Source: Sphingobium aromaticiconvertens
GTDB taxonomy: Bacteria > Pseudomonadota > Alphaproteobacteria > Sphingomonadales > Sphingomonadaceae
Reading direction: 5' to 3'
DNA: 64,000 bases
Assembly (NCBI RefSeq): GCF_037154075.1
Contig: NZ_JBANRJ010000001.1
Location: forward strand, 1,855,501-1,919,500
Shown: in pieces, positions 49,511-57,930 of the stretch
Numbering within the stretch: the stretch's first letter is position 1
Layout of the letters: each line of letters starts with the position of its first letter
Position numbers and translations under genes: made by a program
The notes under the pieces: generated by a model
Databases searched by the model: none
The model's input: the letters and a program-made list of their open reading frames with translations, nothing else
Told to the model about the DNA's origin: nothing

Positions 49511-51100
49511 TTAGTCCGAGGTGGCGATGGTGATACGGTATTCGCCCGTCTCGCCATCATGCTCCAGCGGCGCACGCAACTGGCGCGAAAGGCCGGTCAG
49601 CACGCGGCTGTAGCGGTCGTGCAACTGGACTTCCAGATCTTCCGACGCACGCAGCCCTGAGGAAGCGACGGTCAGGCAGGCGCGGCCCGGAGTCTCGCTC
49701 GCGCGCGCACTGATCCGCATCGACGAAGTCGGGTCCGACAGCATCGCCAGCTCCACCAGTTCGGTCAGCAGGAAGGCGACGGGCACGGCCACGTCCTGGC
49801 TGATGTGCAGCGGATCGCAGTCGATCTGGATGCCGAAGCGGCGGGCATTGGCCGGGGCGCCGCTGCGCAGGCTGGCCGACAATTCACTGATGAGCGGATG
49901 GATGCCGACCCCGCGATTTTCCTCCAATTCAGCGAAATGATTGCGATGGACGACTGAGAGTGCATCCACGCGCCGCTGGATCGAGCCATAGGCTTCCACC
50001 GCCTCATCGACGACGGCGGCGCGGGCGTGCAGGTTGATAAGGCTGGCGATGATTTGCAGGTTGTTTTTGACCCGGTGATGGACTTCCCGTGTGAGCTTGC
50101 GCTGGCGTTCCAGCCCCTCGGCCATTTCCGCCTCATGCGTGGCGACGTCCTCGCTGATCGCGCGGAAGGTTTCGCCAAGATCCGCGATTTCCTGCGCGGG
50201 CGTGCGGATGCGGGCCAGCGGCTGCATGACCTCGCCCGGCTGATAGGCCGCGACTGCGCGGCGCAGCAGCACCAGAGGGCGGATCAGCAGGCGGTTAACG
50301 ACCACCCAGACGAAGGTTGCCGCCGCGACCGCCATCAACAGCGGCAGGAACAGCGACAGCATCCGCATGATCGTGGCTGGCGGCTCATGCACCGTCATGG
50401 CCAGCATCACGGTACCCGGTTCGATTCGCGCAGACACTGTGCGACTGTTGCGTTTTGCACTGGACTTTGGGACGCCGCTGACCACCAGCATCCGGTCGCC
50501 CTGCCGCAGGACCAGTTCCCTTTCCTGAAGGGCGGTTGATGGATCGGCGAGCAGTTCCAGATGCGGGCGACCATAATAGCTGATGGCCACGACTGTGTGA
50601 TCGTCGCTGAAGGTGCGTGTCACCAGAGAGGCGGCCTGTGGCAGCAATTCCGGCCCGCTAACGGCGAAACGCTGTTCGGGCGGGAGCTCGCCGGAAGACG
50701 GTTCGCTGGACGCGCACAGCCGTCGTCCCGTGCGATCGTAAAGGTCGAAATGGGCGGCGCTGTCCGCACGGGCGCTGAGGAAGGTACTGACGCGGGTGCA
50801 GGAGCGCGGATCGGCAACGTCGTTGGCAAAACTGTTGGCGGTGATGCGAAGCGCTGTCTGGTCGGCGGCGAGTTCCGCGCCCAGCTTGCGCGCACTTTGC
50901 AGCACGGTGACGCGTAGCAGCGATTCGCGCTCAAGGTCTGAGGTGCGGATCGCCTGAAGCGAGGCCAGCAGAGCAATGAGGCCCAGCGGCAGCAGTGCCA
51001 GCGTCAGGATGAAGAACATCTTGACGCCGGTTGAGCGCAGCAAAGGAAGCAAGCCACCACGCGCCGCGCCAAATGGCTGCTCGATGGTTGCCTGCGTCAT
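49511..51100 (-). CDS. phyP: PhyP-like membrane histidine-kinase homologue of the general stress response
   Basis: The 529-aa protein has two membrane helices (about residues 27-49 and 240-260) around a periplasmic sensor, a HAMP-like linker, and a HisKA_2-type phosphoacceptor (REVHHRVKNNLQIIASLINLHARAAVVDEAVEAYGSIQRRVDALSVVHRNHF; His342). The ATP-binding region is degenerate: the N-box reads ELVELAMLSD without the usual Asn, and no GxG box is apparent in VASSGLRASEDLE. In Sphingomonas Fr1 the gene next to phyR encodes PhyP, reported as a negative regulator and probable PhyR phosphatase; location here is the same. It starts 23 bases after nepR. Confidence 0.82.
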   Translation of the reverse strand: MTQATIEQPFGAARGGLLPLLRSTGVKMFFILTLALLPLGLIALLASLQAIRTSDLERESLLRVTVLQSARKLGAELAADQTALRITANSFANDVADPRSCTRVSTFLSARADSAAHFDLYDRTGRRLCASSEPSSGELPPEQRFAVSGPELLPQAASLVTRTFSDDHTVVAISYYGRPHLELLADPSTALQERELVLRQGDRMLVVSGVPKSSAKRNSRTVSARIEPGTVMLAMTVHEPPATIMRMLSLFLPLLMAVAAATFVWVVVNRLLIRPLVLLRRAVAAYQPGEVMQPLARIRTPAQEIADLGETFRAISEDVATHEAEMAEGLERQRKLTREVHHRVKNNLQIIASLINLHARAAVVDEAVEAYGSIQRRVDALSVVHRNHFAELEENRGVGIHPLISELSASLRSGAPANARRFGIQIDCDPLHISQDVAVPVAFLLTELVELAMLSDPTSSMRISARASETPGRACLTVASSGLRASEDLEVQLHDRYSRVLTGLSRQLRAPLEHDGETGEYRITIATSD

Positions 51101-51123
51101 GGCGGCAGAAAAGACACGAAACG

Positions 51124-51381
51124 TCAGCCCAGCTTGCTGAGAAGATCGAGCATTTCGGAAGGAATAGCTTCATCCACAGTCCGCTGATAGACTGTGCGGA
51201 GGACTTGGCCAACATGGCTATCCTCTGTCGATGGCTTCTTGCCAGCAGCGGCGGGGCGTTTGCGGGCGCCAGCGCTCTTTACATCCGGTTTCGTCACGGC
51301 CTCATCTGTTCCGGCTTCCGCCTTTATGTCTGGTCGTATGTCGGAAGATACCAAAACCAGCCCCTCTGATATATTGGCCAT
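51124..51381 (-). CDS. nepR: NepR anti-sigma factor
   Basis: A small (85 aa from ATG 51381; an ATG at 51417 is also possible) protein with a Lys/Ala/Pro-rich N-terminus and the conserved NepR core HVGQVLRTVYQRTVDEAIPSEMLDLLSKLG. The two helices of this core bind the EcfG sigma factor, or phosphorylated PhyR, which releases it. The order phyR divergent from nepR, with ecfG beyond phyR, is the sphingomonad layout. A likely EcfG promoter lies upstream at 51497-51523. Confidence 0.93.
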   Translation of the reverse strand: MANISEGLVLVSSDIRPDIKAEAGTDEAVTKPDVKSAGARKRPAAAGKKPSTEDSHVGQVLRTVYQRTVDEAIPSEMLDLLSKLG

Positions 51382-51497
51382 CGGCGCTACGATGCACCCA
51401 TTGCCGTTTCGCGCCATGACGTCAATTCGGTTCCTGTCCGATCATTACGCAGTCCAATCCTAGATTCCCGGCTTCGTGAAAAAACCGAACGGCTGGG

Positions 51498-51523
51498 AAA
51501 CAAATCGCCTTCTGGTTGGTTCC
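51498..51523 (-). promoter_or_regulatory. Probable EcfG promoter for nepR-phyP
   Basis: On the minus strand GGAAC (51523-51519), 16 bases, then TGTTT (51502-51498), close to the EcfG consensus GGAAC-N16/17-CGTT. It points to nepR 117 bases downstream. Confidence 0.55.
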
Positions 51524-51677
51524 CTGTTCCTAAGCATTTTTCTCCGTCAGGCTGTCAGCCTGTCAATGAGAAGGCTGAGGGGGGTGGGGGCTTGCCAGTG
51601 GGGCGCCGTCGATCCATCGTCAGCAGGAATGTTTTGCGGATCACTACGCCTTTTGCGGGCAGGGAGAATATCACCAT

Positions 51678-52472
51678 ATGTCGCTTGGACAGCAACTACA
51701 TCCCCATCTTCCCTTCCTCCGTCGCTACGCCCGCGCGTTGACTGGCAGCCAGAGCCATGGTGACGCCTATGTTCGCGCGACGCTGGAAGCGATCGTCGCC
51801 GCGCCGGAGGAGTTCCCGGCCGATGTCGATCCTCGTCTGGGTCTTTACCGTATCTTTCACGCCATCTGGTCGTCGTCGCATCTGGACGACGAACCCGTGC
51901 TGACGGGCGGAGAATCTGCTGAGACGATCGCCAATGCGCGATTGGCGCGCCTGACCCCATTGCCGCGGCAGGCATTGTTGCTGACCGCGCTGGAAGGGTT
52001 CACGAGCGAAGATGTCAGCTATCTGATCGCCCAGCCCGTCGACGATGTAGAGGCGCTGGTGCAGGAAGCGCTGGAGGAGATCGAGGCGCAGACCCGCGCC
52101 AAGGTGCTGATCATCGAGGATGAGCCGATCATCGCGATGGATATCGAAACGATCGTGCGCGACCTGGGCCATGACGTGACGGCTATCGCCGTCACTCGCG
52201 AGGATGCGGTGCGCGAGGCGATGGCCGATCGGCCAGGGTTGGTTCTGGCCGACATTCAGTTGGCTGACGATTCGAGCGGTATCGACGCGGTGAAGGACAT
52301 CCTGGCCGAGTTTGCCGTACCCGTCATTTTCATCACCGCCTTCCCGGAACGGTTGTTGACCGGTGAGCGGCCCGAACCGACCTTCCTCATCACCAAGCCG
52401 TTCCAGCGTGCAACAGTGAAGGCCGCGATCGCGCAGGCGCTGTTCTTTGATCAGGCGACGGCGCCCGTTTAA
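51678..52472 (+). CDS. phyR: PhyR, sigma-factor-mimic response regulator of the general stress response
   Basis: The 264-aa protein joins an N-terminal sigma-like domain ([33 protein letters not shown]; residues 1-135, with sigma4-like PRQALLLTALEGFTSEDVSYLIAQP) to a C-terminal receiver (VLIIEDEPIIAMDIE; phosphorylation site D192 in VLADIQLAD; Lys in ITKPF). On phosphorylation it captures NepR and frees EcfG. GGGAGA lies before ATG 51678. It is divergent from nepR. Confidence 0.97.
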   Translation: MSLGQQLHPHLPFLRRYARALTGSQSHGDAYVRATLEAIVAAPEEFPADVDPRLGLYRIFHAIWSSSHLDDEPVLTGGESAETIANARLARLTPLPRQALLLTALEGFTSEDVSYLIAQPVDDVEALVQEALEEIEAQTRAKVLIIEDEPIIAMDIETIVRDLGHDVTAIAVTREDAVREAMADRPGLVLADIQLADDSSGIDAVKDILAEFAVPVIFITAFPERLLTGERPEPTFLITKPFQRATVKAAIAQALFFDQATAPV

Positions 52473-52517
52473 TCCCAGTTCTGACCGCAGCCAGTTTGGC
52501 TTGGCGCCATTTGATAC

Positions 52518-52542
52518 GGAACCTGCGTCGAGGCCTCGCGTT
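52518..52542 (+). promoter_or_regulatory. EcfG promoter upstream of 43-aa ORF and ecfG
   Basis: GGAAC (52518-52522), 16 bases, CGTT (52539-52542): an exact match to the EcfG consensus. It lies 29 bases before the 43-aa ORF and would give EcfG-dependent expression of ecfG itself. Confidence 0.85.
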
Positions 52543-52571
52543 ATTGAGGCGTAACGATCGGGAGATATGCC

Positions 52572-52703
52572 ATGGCGCAGGACGAACAGCATATTGCGAC
52601 GGACGATGCTCGCGGAGGATCGACCCCGCACATAGTGCGCTATGTGCTGGCCATATCGCTGGTGCTCGCTATCATCGCCATGCTGCTGGTCATCTGGCGC
52701 TGA
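52572..52703 (+). CDS. 43-aa single-pass membrane protein between phyR and ecfG
   Basis: Reads MAQDEQHIATDDARGGSTP, then HIVRYVLAISLVLAIIAMLLVIWR, a single C-terminal membrane helix with a polar N-terminus (tail-anchored-like). GGAG lies 7 bases before the ATG and an exact EcfG promoter is upstream, so it is likely translated and stress induced. It lies 100 bases before the likely start of ecfG on the same strand. I do not know a described function. It could be part of a membrane feedback on the response or a general envelope-stress peptide. Confidence 0.72.
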   Translation: MAQDEQHIATDDARGGSTPHIVRYVLAISLVLAIIAMLLVIWR

Positions 52704-52803
52704 ATGCGGGCGCAACACTCTGAAAAGGGACAGGAACAGCCCCTGGTGCATGATATGATGGTTTTGGATGTGGCCGCTGGTCGCAAGGCGGGGTCGGTGC
52801 GTT

Positions 52804-53466
52804 ATGCTCGGTCTGGCGAAAGCAGGGGGATTGTCCTTGACTGATAGTGCATTGACTGACCCCGTAGTGAAGGAAGAGCCGCGTGAGGCGCTTTCCGACA
52901 GTGATTTCAAGCGGGAGCTGGCAGCTGTCATTCCCCATTTGCGCGCTTTTGGCCGATCGCTTTCGGGTAGCCGCGACCTTGCCGACGATCTGGTGCAGGA
53001 AACGCTGCTGAAGGCATGGGCGGCGCGCAACCGTTTTCAGGCTGGCACCAACATGCGTGCCTGGACCTTCATCATCCTGCGGAACCATTATCTCTCACAA
53101 ATGCGCCGGTCGCGCTTTCGTGGCGAATGGGATGATGTGACGGCGGATCGACTGCTCGCGGCCCCCGCCAGCCAGGACAAGCATGTCGAACTGAGCGATA
53201 TGCAGCGCGCCTTGCTGCAACTGCCCCAGCCGCAGCGCGAGGCGTTGATTCTGGTGGGTGCGGGCGGTTTTGCCTATGAAGAGGCCGCCGAGATTTGTGG
53301 CGTTGCGGTTGGCACGATCAAGAGCCGTGTGGCTCGCGGGCGTGCAGCGCTGGAGCAGATCCTTGAAAGCGGCTCGCTGCCCTCCCGGCGTGGTCATGAC
53401 GTCCCCGAAAATGGCGTATTGAGCGAGATCATGGACGACGTCGATCGCCTCAGTCGCGGTCGTTAG
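52804..53466 (+). CDS. ecfG: RNA polymerase ECF sigma factor EcfG (general stress response)
   Basis: A 220-aa sigma factor from ATG 52804 (ATG 52768 and TTG 52840 are alternatives). Region 2: LRAFGRSLSGSRDLADDLVQETLLKAWAARNRFQAGTNMRAWTFIILRNHYLSQMRR; region 4: LSDMQRALLQLPQPQREALILVGAGGFAYEEAAEICGVAVGTIKSRVARGRAALEQ. It is held by NepR until PhyR is phosphorylated. A strong hairpin terminator follows. Confidence 0.93.
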   Translation: MLGLAKAGGLSLTDSALTDPVVKEEPREALSDSDFKRELAAVIPHLRAFGRSLSGSRDLADDLVQETLLKAWAARNRFQAGTNMRAWTFIILRNHYLSQMRRSRFRGEWDDVTADRLLAAPASQDKHVELSDMQRALLQLPQPQREALILVGAGGFAYEEAAEICGVAVGTIKSRVARGRAALEQILESGSLPSRRGHDVPENGVLSEIMDDVDRLSRGR

Positions 53467-53487
53467 CATAGGCGGTATTTCGGTGCG

Positions 53488-53533
53488 GCGCCTGCATGGA
53501 TTGCATATAATCCATGCAGGCGCAGGCTGTTTT
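53488..53533 (+). terminator. Terminator after ecfG
   Basis: A perfect 15-base stem (53488-53502 GCGCCTGCATGGATT with 53509-53523 AATCCATGCAGGCGC), 6-base loop, followed by AGGCTGTTTTC. It lies 22 bases after the ecfG stop. Confidence 0.85.
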
Positions 53534-53537
53534 CATT

Positions 53538-53563
53538 GGAACGTTGCAGCGGGCTTCCGGGTT
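53538..53563 (+). promoter_or_regulatory. Probable EcfG promoter for the 99-aa membrane protein
   Basis: GGAAC (53538-53542), 17 bases, GGTT (53560-53563), close to GGAAC-N16/17-CGTT. It lies 29 bases before the ATG at 53592, directly after the ecfG terminator. Confidence 0.7.
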
Positions 53564-53591
53564 CTATCTAAGGGACTGAAAGGAGCGTGTC

Positions 53592-53891
53592 ATGCCCACC
53601 TCAGGCAACAGTCTGCCACCATTGCCGCCATCCCGCCATTCATCGCCACCGGTGGATGACCGGCCGCTCAATTGCCAGCGCCGCCGCGGCGGCATGGTCT
53701 TCGTGATCATTGCGCTGGCGTTGCTGCTGGCGATCGGTTTCTTCTTCCTGACCAATCAACGTCGCGAAGACGCGCAGAGCCGCGCCATTACCGACGCCGC
53801 CGAAACCGTGGACAATGCAGCCCGCTCAGTCGGCGACGCCGCCCAGCGTGCAATGGACAAACTGCGCGATCGGGAGCCCAAGAAGGATTAG
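53592..53891 (+). CDS. 99-aa single-pass membrane protein, likely EcfG regulon
   Basis: Layout: a Pro/Ser-rich cytosolic N-terminus (MPTSGNSLPPLPPSRHSSPP), basic QRRRGG, membrane helix MVFVIIALALLLAIGFFFL, then a periplasmic helical tail (AITDAAETVDNAARSVGDAAQRAMDKLRDREP) with an amphipathic Ala-rich pattern of the kind seen in stress or YtxH-like proteins. AGGAG precedes ATG 53592. It has its own EcfG-like promoter after the ecfG terminator, so it is likely a stress-induced envelope protein. No family name is certain. Confidence 0.72.
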   Translation: MPTSGNSLPPLPPSRHSSPPVDDRPLNCQRRRGGMVFVIIALALLLAIGFFFLTNQRREDAQSRAITDAAETVDNAARSVGDAAQRAMDKLRDREPKKD

Positions 53892-53925
53892 GGCATGAAG
53901 TCACCGTTGGGGATGCGCTGATATA

Positions 53926-53950
53926 TCCCCGATCAAGTCCGGGATGACGC
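53926..53950. repeat. REP-like palindromic repeat (family A, single arm copy)
   Basis: ATCCCCGATCAAGTCCGGGA then TGACG is nearly identical to the right arm of the element at 25735-25760. It lies in the gap before the convergent mfd. Confidence 0.7.
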
Positions 53951-53971
53951 AGCGAGGGGCACGCCATCCGA

Positions 53972-56900
53972 TCAGCCCGCGACCTTGGCCAGTCCCTTCG
54001 ACAATTGCAGCGCGCCGTTCAGGCGGGCGACGGGATCGGGCCAGGTGCGGTTGATGACCATCTTGTTGTCGGGGCGCAGGCGTGCGGTTCCGTCGAGGCG
54101 CTGGATATAGGCGATGAGGCCTGCGGGATTGGGGAAGCTGTCCTCCTGAAAGCTGACCAGCGCGCCCTTTTGCCCGACATCGATCTTGGCGACGTTGGCC
54201 TTCATGCAGTTTTGCTTGATCTCGATGAGCTTCAGCAGGTTCTGAGTCGCGGCGGGAAGTTTGCCGAAACGGTCGATCAGTTCGGCGGCGAAGGATTCAA
54301 GGCCCTGACGATCCTCGACTTCATTGAGGCGGCGATAGAGACCCATGCGCAGGTCGAGGTCGGGCACATAATCGTCGGGGATCATGATGGCGGCGTCGAC
54401 CGTGATCTGGGGCGAGAAGCTGTCGCGCGGCTTTTCAAGGCCCGCGCCGCCCGCCTTGGCGTCCATGATCGCATCCTCCAGCATCGACTGGTAGAGTTCG
54501 AAGCCGACTTCCTTGATATGGCCCGATTGTTCGTCGCCGACGAGGTTGCCTGCGCCGCGAATGTCGAGGTCGTGGCTGGCGAGCTGGAAGCCCGCGCCCA
54601 GTGTGTCGAGATCGGAGAGCACCTTCAACCGCTTGTCCGCCGTTTCGGTGATGACCCGGTTGGCGGGGGTGGTCATATAGGCATAGGCGCGGGTCTTCGA
54701 TCGACCCACGCGCCCGCGTAGCTGATACAGTTGGGCAAGGCCGAACTGGTCGGCGCGGTGGATGATGAGCGTGTTGGCGCTGGGGATGTCCAGCCCGGAT
54801 TCGACGATGGTGGTCGACAGCAGCACATCGTAGCGCTTGTCGTAGAAGGCGGACATGCGCTCTTCCACCTCGGTCGCGCTCATCTGGCCGTGGGCGACGA
54901 CGGAGCGGATCTCTGGCACTTCGTTGAGAAGAAATTCCTCGATCTCCGGCAGGTCGGCGATGCGGGGGACGACGAAGAAGCTCTGCCCGCCGCGATAATG
55001 TTCACGCAGCAGCGCTTCGCGCAGGACCACCGGGTCCCAGGGCATGATATAGGTGCGAACCGCGAGGCGATCGACCGGCGGGGTCTGGATGACGGACAGT
55101 TCGCGCAGGCCCGACATGGCCATTTGCAGCGTGCGCGGGATGGGCGTGGCCGTCAGCGTCAGGACGTGGACGTCAGCCTTGAGCTGCTTCAGCCGTTCCT
55201 TGTGCGTGACGCCGAACCGCTGTTCCTCGTCAACGATGACGAGGCCGAGGCGCTTGAACTCCAGCCCCTTGGTCAGCAGGGCGTGGGTGCCCACGACGAT
55301 GTCGATCGTGCCGTCTGCAAGACCCGCCTTCACCGCCTTTGCCTCCTTGTCGGGGACGAGACGGGAGAGGCGACCGATATTGACCGGGAAGCCGCGGAAT
55401 CGCTCCTCAAAATTCATGTGGTGCTGGCGGGCGAGGAGCGTGGTGGGGCAGATGAGGACGACCTGCATTCCCGCCATCGCCGCGACAAAGGCGGCGCGCA
55501 ACGCGACCTCCGTCTTGCCAAAGCCCACATCGCCGCAGACGAGGCGATCCATCGGCTTGCCGGAGCCGAGATCGTCGACCACATCGAAGATCGCGCGCTC
55601 CTGATCTTCCGTCTCCTGATAGGGGAAGCGGTCGACGAAGGCCGGGAAGCCGGCGGTGTCGGGTTCGGCGACGGTGGCGGTCCGCAGGGCGCGTTCGGCC
55701 GCGGTTTTCAGCAGCTCGCCCGCGATTGCGTGGATGCGCTCCTTCATCCGCGCCTTGCGCCGCTGCCACGCTTCGCCGCCTAATTTGTCGAGGCCGACGC
55801 CATCGCTGCCAGAGCCGTAGCGGGAAAGAACTTCGAGATTTTCTACCGGCACATAGAGCTTGTCGCCGCCCGCATATTCGAGCGCGACGCAGTCATGCGC
55901 GGCTTTGCTGACCGGGATTTGCGTCAGCCCTTCATAGCGGCCAATGCCATGGTCGGCGTGGACGACGAGGTCGCCGGGGGAGAGGGTGGCGAGTTCGGCG
56001 AGGAAGGCGTCGGCATTCTTGCGGCGTTTGGCGCGGCGGACGAGGCGGTCGCCGAGCATGTCCTGCTCGGTAAGGACCGCGACGTCGGGCGCGGCAAAGC
56101 CATGGTCGAGCGGGAGGACGGCCAGCGCCACAGCGCCGGCCGCGGCTGTGCCCAGCGCGTCCTGCCAATGGTCGGCGGTGGTGAGGCGCTTGACGCCATG
56201 ATCGGCGAGCAGGCCGGACAGGCGTTCGCGTGAGCCGACCGAATAGCTGGCGATGACGACGCGCTTCCTGGCGCGGTGCAGGCTGGCGATATGCTTGCCG
56301 ACCGATTCATAGATATTTACGTTCTGCGCGCGTTCCGGGGCGAAGTCGCGCGGACCATCGACGCCGAAGTCGAGGACGCGGTCGCTTTCCGGTTCATGGA
56401 AAGGCGTGGTGGCGTGCATGGGGAGGGCATCGACCTGGCGCTCCCATTCCTCCGCCGTCAGATAGAGCGCCTTCGGGTCGAGCGGGCGGTAGGCGCCGGG
56501 GTCGGAGGATTTCGCCTGCACCCGGTTGGCGTGATAGTCGCGGATCGCCTCGAACCGGCTGTCGGCCGCGCCAACGACGCCGGAGTCGCGGATGGCGACC
56601 ATGTCGTCGCCCAGATGATCGGCGAGCGGGACCAGCTTTTCCTCGAACAGCGGCAGCCAATGTTCCATGCCGGCAAGGCGACGCCCGTCGCTGACCGCCT
56701 GATAGAGCGGGTCGCCGGTCGCCGTCGCGCCAAAGGTTTCGCGATAGCGGCTGCGGAAACGCTTGATCGTGTCTTCGTTCAGCAGCGCTTCGGAGGCGGG
56801 GAGGAGAGTGAAGCCATCGACCGTCCCTTCATCGCCCGGCAGCGTGCGCTGGTCGGCGGGATCGAAGCGGCGGACCGTCTCAATCTCATCGCCGAAAAAG

Positions 56901-57460
56901 TCGAGGCGGAGCGGCTGTTCCTCGCCGCCGGGGAAAAGATCGACGATGCCGCCGCGAATCGCGAACTCGCCCCGGTCGTGGACCGTGTCGGTGCGGACAT
57001 AGCCGTTGGATTGCAGCATCTCGGCCAGAAGCGTGATCGCGATTCGCTCCTTTGGCGCGAGGCGGGCGACCAGTTGACGAACGCGGAACGGCGTCAGGGT
57101 ACGCTGGGTCAGCGCGTTGAGGGTGGTGAGGACGAGTTGCGGACCTGCGGGCTTTGCCTGGAGCGCGTGAAGCCCCGCGAGACGCTGCGACGCGGCGCGC
57201 AGGGAGGGGCTGGCGCGGTCATAGGGCAGGCAGTCCCAGGCGGGGATCTCGATGATCTCTACCTCTGGCGCGAAATAGGCGGTGGTTTCCGCGATCGCGC
57301 GCATGAGCTGTTCGTCGGGGGCGATGAAGATCGCGCGGCCCCCGCCGGTGCTCCCGGCGACGCGAGCGATGTCCGCCAACAGCCACGGCTGGAAGCCAGC
57401 GGGTACGCCCGAGAGGGTGAGAGGCGCCTTGGCCTTCAGGATTTTTTGCAGGTCGGTCAT
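53972..57460 (-). CDS. mfd: Transcription-repair coupling factor Mfd
   Basis: The 1162-aa translocase pushes stalled RNA polymerase off DNA lesions and recruits UvrA. Domains: UvrB-homology module (residues about 1-330), RNAP-interacting domain with the LVHADHGIGRYEGL motif, translocase motifs with Walker A GDVGFGKTEVAL and Walker B LVIVDEEQRFGV, LTATPIPRTLQMA, and the C-terminal TRCF domain. It follows sdhE (59 bases away) on the same strand. Confidence 0.98.
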   Translation of the reverse strand: MTDLQKILKAKAPLTLSGVPAGFQPWLLADIARVAGSTGGGRAIFIAPDEQLMRAIAETTAYFAPEVEIIEIPAWDCLPYDRASPSLRAASQRLAGLHALQAKPAGPQLVLTTLNALTQRTLTPFRVRQLVARLAPKERIAITLLAEMLQSNGYVRTDTVHDRGEFAIRGGIVDLFPGGEEQPLRLDFFGDEIETVRRFDPADQRTLPGDEGTVDGFTLLPASEALLNEDTIKRFRSRYRETFGATATGDPLYQAVSDGRRLAGMEHWLPLFEEKLVPLADHLGDDMVAIRDSGVVGAADSRFEAIRDYHANRVQAKSSDPGAYRPLDPKALYLTAEEWERQVDALPMHATTPFHEPESDRVLDFGVDGPRDFAPERAQNVNIYESVGKHIASLHRARKRVVIASYSVGSRERLSGLLADHGVKRLTTADHWQDALGTAAAGAVALAVLPLDHGFAAPDVAVLTEQDMLGDRLVRRAKRRKNADAFLAELATLSPGDLVVHADHGIGRYEGLTQIPVSKAAHDCVALEYAGGDKLYVPVENLEVLSRYGSGSDGVGLDKLGGEAWQRRKARMKERIHAIAGELLKTAAERALRTATVAEPDTAGFPAFVDRFPYQETEDQERAIFDVVDDLGSGKPMDRLVCGDVGFGKTEVALRAAFVAAMAGMQVVLICPTTLLARQHHMNFEERFRGFPVNIGRLSRLVPDKEAKAVKAGLADGTIDIVVGTHALLTKGLEFKRLGLVIVDEEQRFGVTHKERLKQLKADVHVLTLTATPIPRTLQMAMSGLRELSVIQTPPVDRLAVRTYIMPWDPVVLREALLREHYRGGQSFFVVPRIADLPEIEEFLLNEVPEIRSVVAHGQMSATEVEERMSAFYDKRYDVLLSTTIVESGLDIPSANTLIIHRADQFGLAQLYQLRGRVGRSKTRAYAYMTTPANRVITETADKRLKVLSDLDTLGAGFQLASHDLDIRGAGNLVGDEQSGHIKEVGFELYQSMLEDAIMDAKAGGAGLEKPRDSFSPQITVDAAIMIPDDYVPDLDLRMGLYRRLNEVEDRQGLESFAAELIDRFGKLPAATQNLLKLIEIKQNCMKANVAKIDVGQKGALVSFQEDSFPNPAGLIAYIQRLDGTARLRPDNKMVINRTWPDPVARLNGALQLSKGLAKVAG

Positions 57461-57471
57461 CTGATACTCTG

Positions 57472-57507
57472 TCCCCCTCTCGCTGGCGGGAGGGGCTAGG
57501 GGAGGGC
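57472..57507. repeat. REP-like GC-rich palindromic repeat (family C, copy 3)
   Basis: TCCCCCTCTCGC-TG-GCGGGAGGGG then CTAGGGGAGGGCATG, the same element as at 18437-18474 but inverted. It fills the sdhE-mfd gap. Confidence 0.7.
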
Positions 57508-57519
57508 ATGCAGGAAGGA

Positions 57520-57786
57520 TCAGTTACCGATTTCGACGAAATCGAGCTTCTTGAAGGCATCCATCATCGGTCCCTTGAATTGCTCCGGCACGTCGGCTGT
57601 GCCCAGGCCCCAGGCCATGATGTCGACATCCTGCTCCTCAAGAAACAATTCGAACCATTCGATCTGTTCGTCGTTCCAGCTATCGCCATAGCGGTCGAAG
57701 AAACCGCCCACCATCAGATCGGCTTCCTTCGTCCCGCGATGGCAGGATCGGAATTTCAGGCGACGGATGCGGGGATTTTCGTTCAT
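57520..57786 (-). CDS. sdhE: Succinate dehydrogenase assembly factor SdhE
   Basis: An 88-aa protein with the SdhE/SDHAF2 signature: RIRRLKFRSCHRGTKEADLMVGGFFDRYGDSWNDEQIEWFELFLEEQDVDIMAWGLG. The RGTKEAD motif binds SdhA and promotes FAD attachment. It lies between recG (divergent) and mfd (same strand), a common alphaproteobacterial order. A longer open frame continuing to 59622 on the same strand is antisense to recG and is not real. Confidence 0.97.
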   Translation of the reverse strand: MNENPRIRRLKFRSCHRGTKEADLMVGGFFDRYGDSWNDEQIEWFELFLEEQDVDIMAWGLGTADVPEQFKGPMMDAFKKLDFVEIGN

Positions 57787-57930
57787 ATTTTGTTCCTTAT
57801 CGGCGTAGGCCGATTTTGCCGATGAGGTGTTTGAGTGACCGTCCCGACTGAATGCTTTTGTTTGTCGCGTTTTCCGAGTCATCGACCGTTCCGGACGACT
57901 TGAAAATGCTTTAGAGCCACGCAGATAGCC

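Noticed and set aside
51418-51677. A plus-strand EcfG promoter for phyR from GGAAA at 51496
   Set aside because: The -35 lacks the final C (GGAAA) and spacing is approximate; only the minus-strand site was kept.
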